Assembly: GCA_902796975.1 (NCBI GenBank)
Contig: CADBRF010000192.1
Location: 1 to 5,751 of the forward strand
Reading direction: 5' to 3'
Length of the DNA: 5,751 nucleotides
Origin: an uncultured Coriobacteriaceae bacterium
GTDB taxonomy: Bacteria; Actinomycetota; Coriobacteriia; Coriobacteriales; QAMH01
Shown: piece by piece, positions 5,038 through 5,751 of the stretch
Layout of the letters: each line of letters starts with the position of its first letter
Position numbering within the stretch: the stretch's first letter is position 1
Notes under the pieces: generated by a model
Seen by the model: the letters and a program-made list of their open reading frames with translations, nothing else
Databases searched by the model: none
What the model was told of the DNA's origin: nothing
Position numbers and translations under genes: made by a program

Positions 5038-5751
5038 ATGCATTCTGTACGGTCCAAGTTCGCGTTCTACGTTCTCGCCGCCCTTGCCGCCGCAGTATGC
5101 GTGTTCTGCCTTGCAGGGTGTGGATCCTCCTCAGCTGCTTCTTCGGCATCATCCAGTGCAGGCGAAAGCTCTTCAAGCACTTCGAGTTCTTCGAGCGCTT
5201 CAAGCTCAACGAGTGCCTCGACGAGCTCGTCTTCTTCAAGCTCGACAACGTATCTCTCTGAAGCAACGGGCAAATACGCCTCGGGCACGCATCACGCCGT
5301 AGTCACAGTTGAGGGCTACGAGCCCTTCACCATTATCCTCGACGCGGATAACGCCCCCGTTACCGTGACGAATTTCTGCAACCTGGTTGAAGACGGGTTC
5401 TACGACGGACTGACCTTCCACCGCATCGTCAAAGATTTCTGCCTGCAGGGCGGAGACCCGCTGGGCACGGGAACAGGTGGCTCTGATCAGGCGATTCTCG
5501 GCGAGTTCTCTTCCAACAACGTCTCGAACAAGCTCGCAAATTCCTTTGGGCGTGGTACCGTTGCCATGGCTCGTACCACCGATAAAAACAGCGCGACGAG
5601 CCAGTTCTTCATCACGCTCTCTTCAGATATCGCCACAACAGCAAGCTTGAATGGGAACTATGCCGCTTTCGGCACCATCGACAACGCCGATATGGATACG
5701 GTCGATGAAATCGTGAAAGACTACATTGGCAATGCGGATAGTTCCACCGGC
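5038..5751 (+). CDS. Cyclophilin-type peptidyl-prolyl isomerase lipoprotein, partial at the 3' end
   Basis: The reading frame is open from ATG 5038 to the window edge (238 codons, no stop). The signal peptide has basic residues Arg5 and Lys7, a hydrophobic core 8-26 and lipobox LAGC with Cys28. A Ser/Thr/Ala linker covers about 30-71. The cyclophilin domain starts near 78 (GKYASGTHHAV) and has an intact active site: FHRIV with Phe127 and catalytic Arg129, FCLQGGDP with Gln137 (134-141), VAMART (175-180), SQFFI (188-192) and LNGNYAAFG (204-212). These match the residues of human cyclophilin A that bind and isomerise Xaa-Pro bonds, so an exported, membrane-anchored foldase for secreted proteins is the likely role. 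The domain is essentially complete, so only a short C-terminal tail should be missing. It is a tandem paralogue of the preceding gene. Confidence 0.93.
   Translation, partial: MHSVRSKFAFYVLAALAAAVCVFCLAGCGSSSAASSASSSAGESSSSTSSSSSASSSTSASTSSSSSSSTTYLSEATGKYASGTHHAVVTVEGYEPFTIILDADNAPVTVTNFCNLVEDGFYDGLTFHRIVKDFCLQGGDPLGTGTGGSDQAILGEFSSNNVSNKLANSFGRGTVAMARTTDKNSATSQFFITLSSDIATTASLNGNYAAFGTIDNADMDTVDEIVKDYIGNADSSTG
5125..5250 (+). other. Ser-rich linker of the second lipoprotein
   Basis: Codons 30-71 encode mostly Ser with some Ala and Thr, including a run of seven Ser (63-69). It occupies the same place as the linker of the upstream paralogue but is longer and more Ser-dominated. Ser codons are mixed (tcg, agc, tct, tca, agt). 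Such linkers can be sites of O-glycosylation, which is not demonstrated here. Confidence 0.75.

Noticed and set aside
5033..5288. Leu- and Glu-rich open frames on the minus strand opposite the Ser-rich linker
   Set aside because: They are the reverse complement of mixed Ser codons in the second lipoprotein gene; the apparent repeats come from that low-complexity stretch.

Overview
The window is ordinary-looking chromosomal DNA of moderately high GC content, densely packed and without mobile elements. Its style suggests a Gram-positive, probably a Coriobacteriia-type actinobacterium such as the Collinsella/Olsenella/Eggerthella group. The basis is Ser-rich linkers after lipoprotein signal peptides, two cyclophilin-fold lipoproteins, an ACT-domain TyrA and an EPSP synthase with GNSGTT/RPMGR motifs. 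The taxonomic call is inference from style, not from a marker gene.

Layout: the window holds two divergent blocks. The left block (about 1-4157, minus strand) is a five-gene run in the transcription order tyrA (prephenate dehydrogenase), aroA (EPSP synthase), a TcdA/YgdL-type ThiF-family E1-like enzyme, a TatD-family metal hydrolase, and the first 18 codons of a NYN-domain (YacP/Rae1-like) RNase that leaves the window at base 1. Gaps are 25, 61, -4 (ATGA overlap) and 45 bases, so co-transcription is likely. The right block (4286-5751, plus strand) is a tandem pair of cyclophilin-like lipoproteins 14 bases apart; the second runs off the right edge.

Between the blocks lies a 128-base divergent intergenic region (4158-4285). 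It holds a consensus -10 hexamer facing tyrA, AT-rich -10-like hexamers facing the lipoproteins, and an imperfect 23-base dyad covering them.

How the genes fit together: aroA makes EPSP, the precursor of chorismate, and tyrA works downstream of chorismate on the tyrosine branch, probably with feedback control through its C-terminal ACT domain. The TcdA-like enzyme (tRNA t6A cyclisation), TatD and the NYN RNase are RNA/nucleic-acid housekeeping functions attached to the same transcript, with no obvious metabolic link to it. The right block should yield two exported, lipid-anchored proteins. The second keeps the cyclophilin active-site residues. The first has lost nearly all of them and looks like a non-catalytic paralogue. 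That pair is the most interesting thing here; I see no sign of a defence system, CRISPR array or mobile element.
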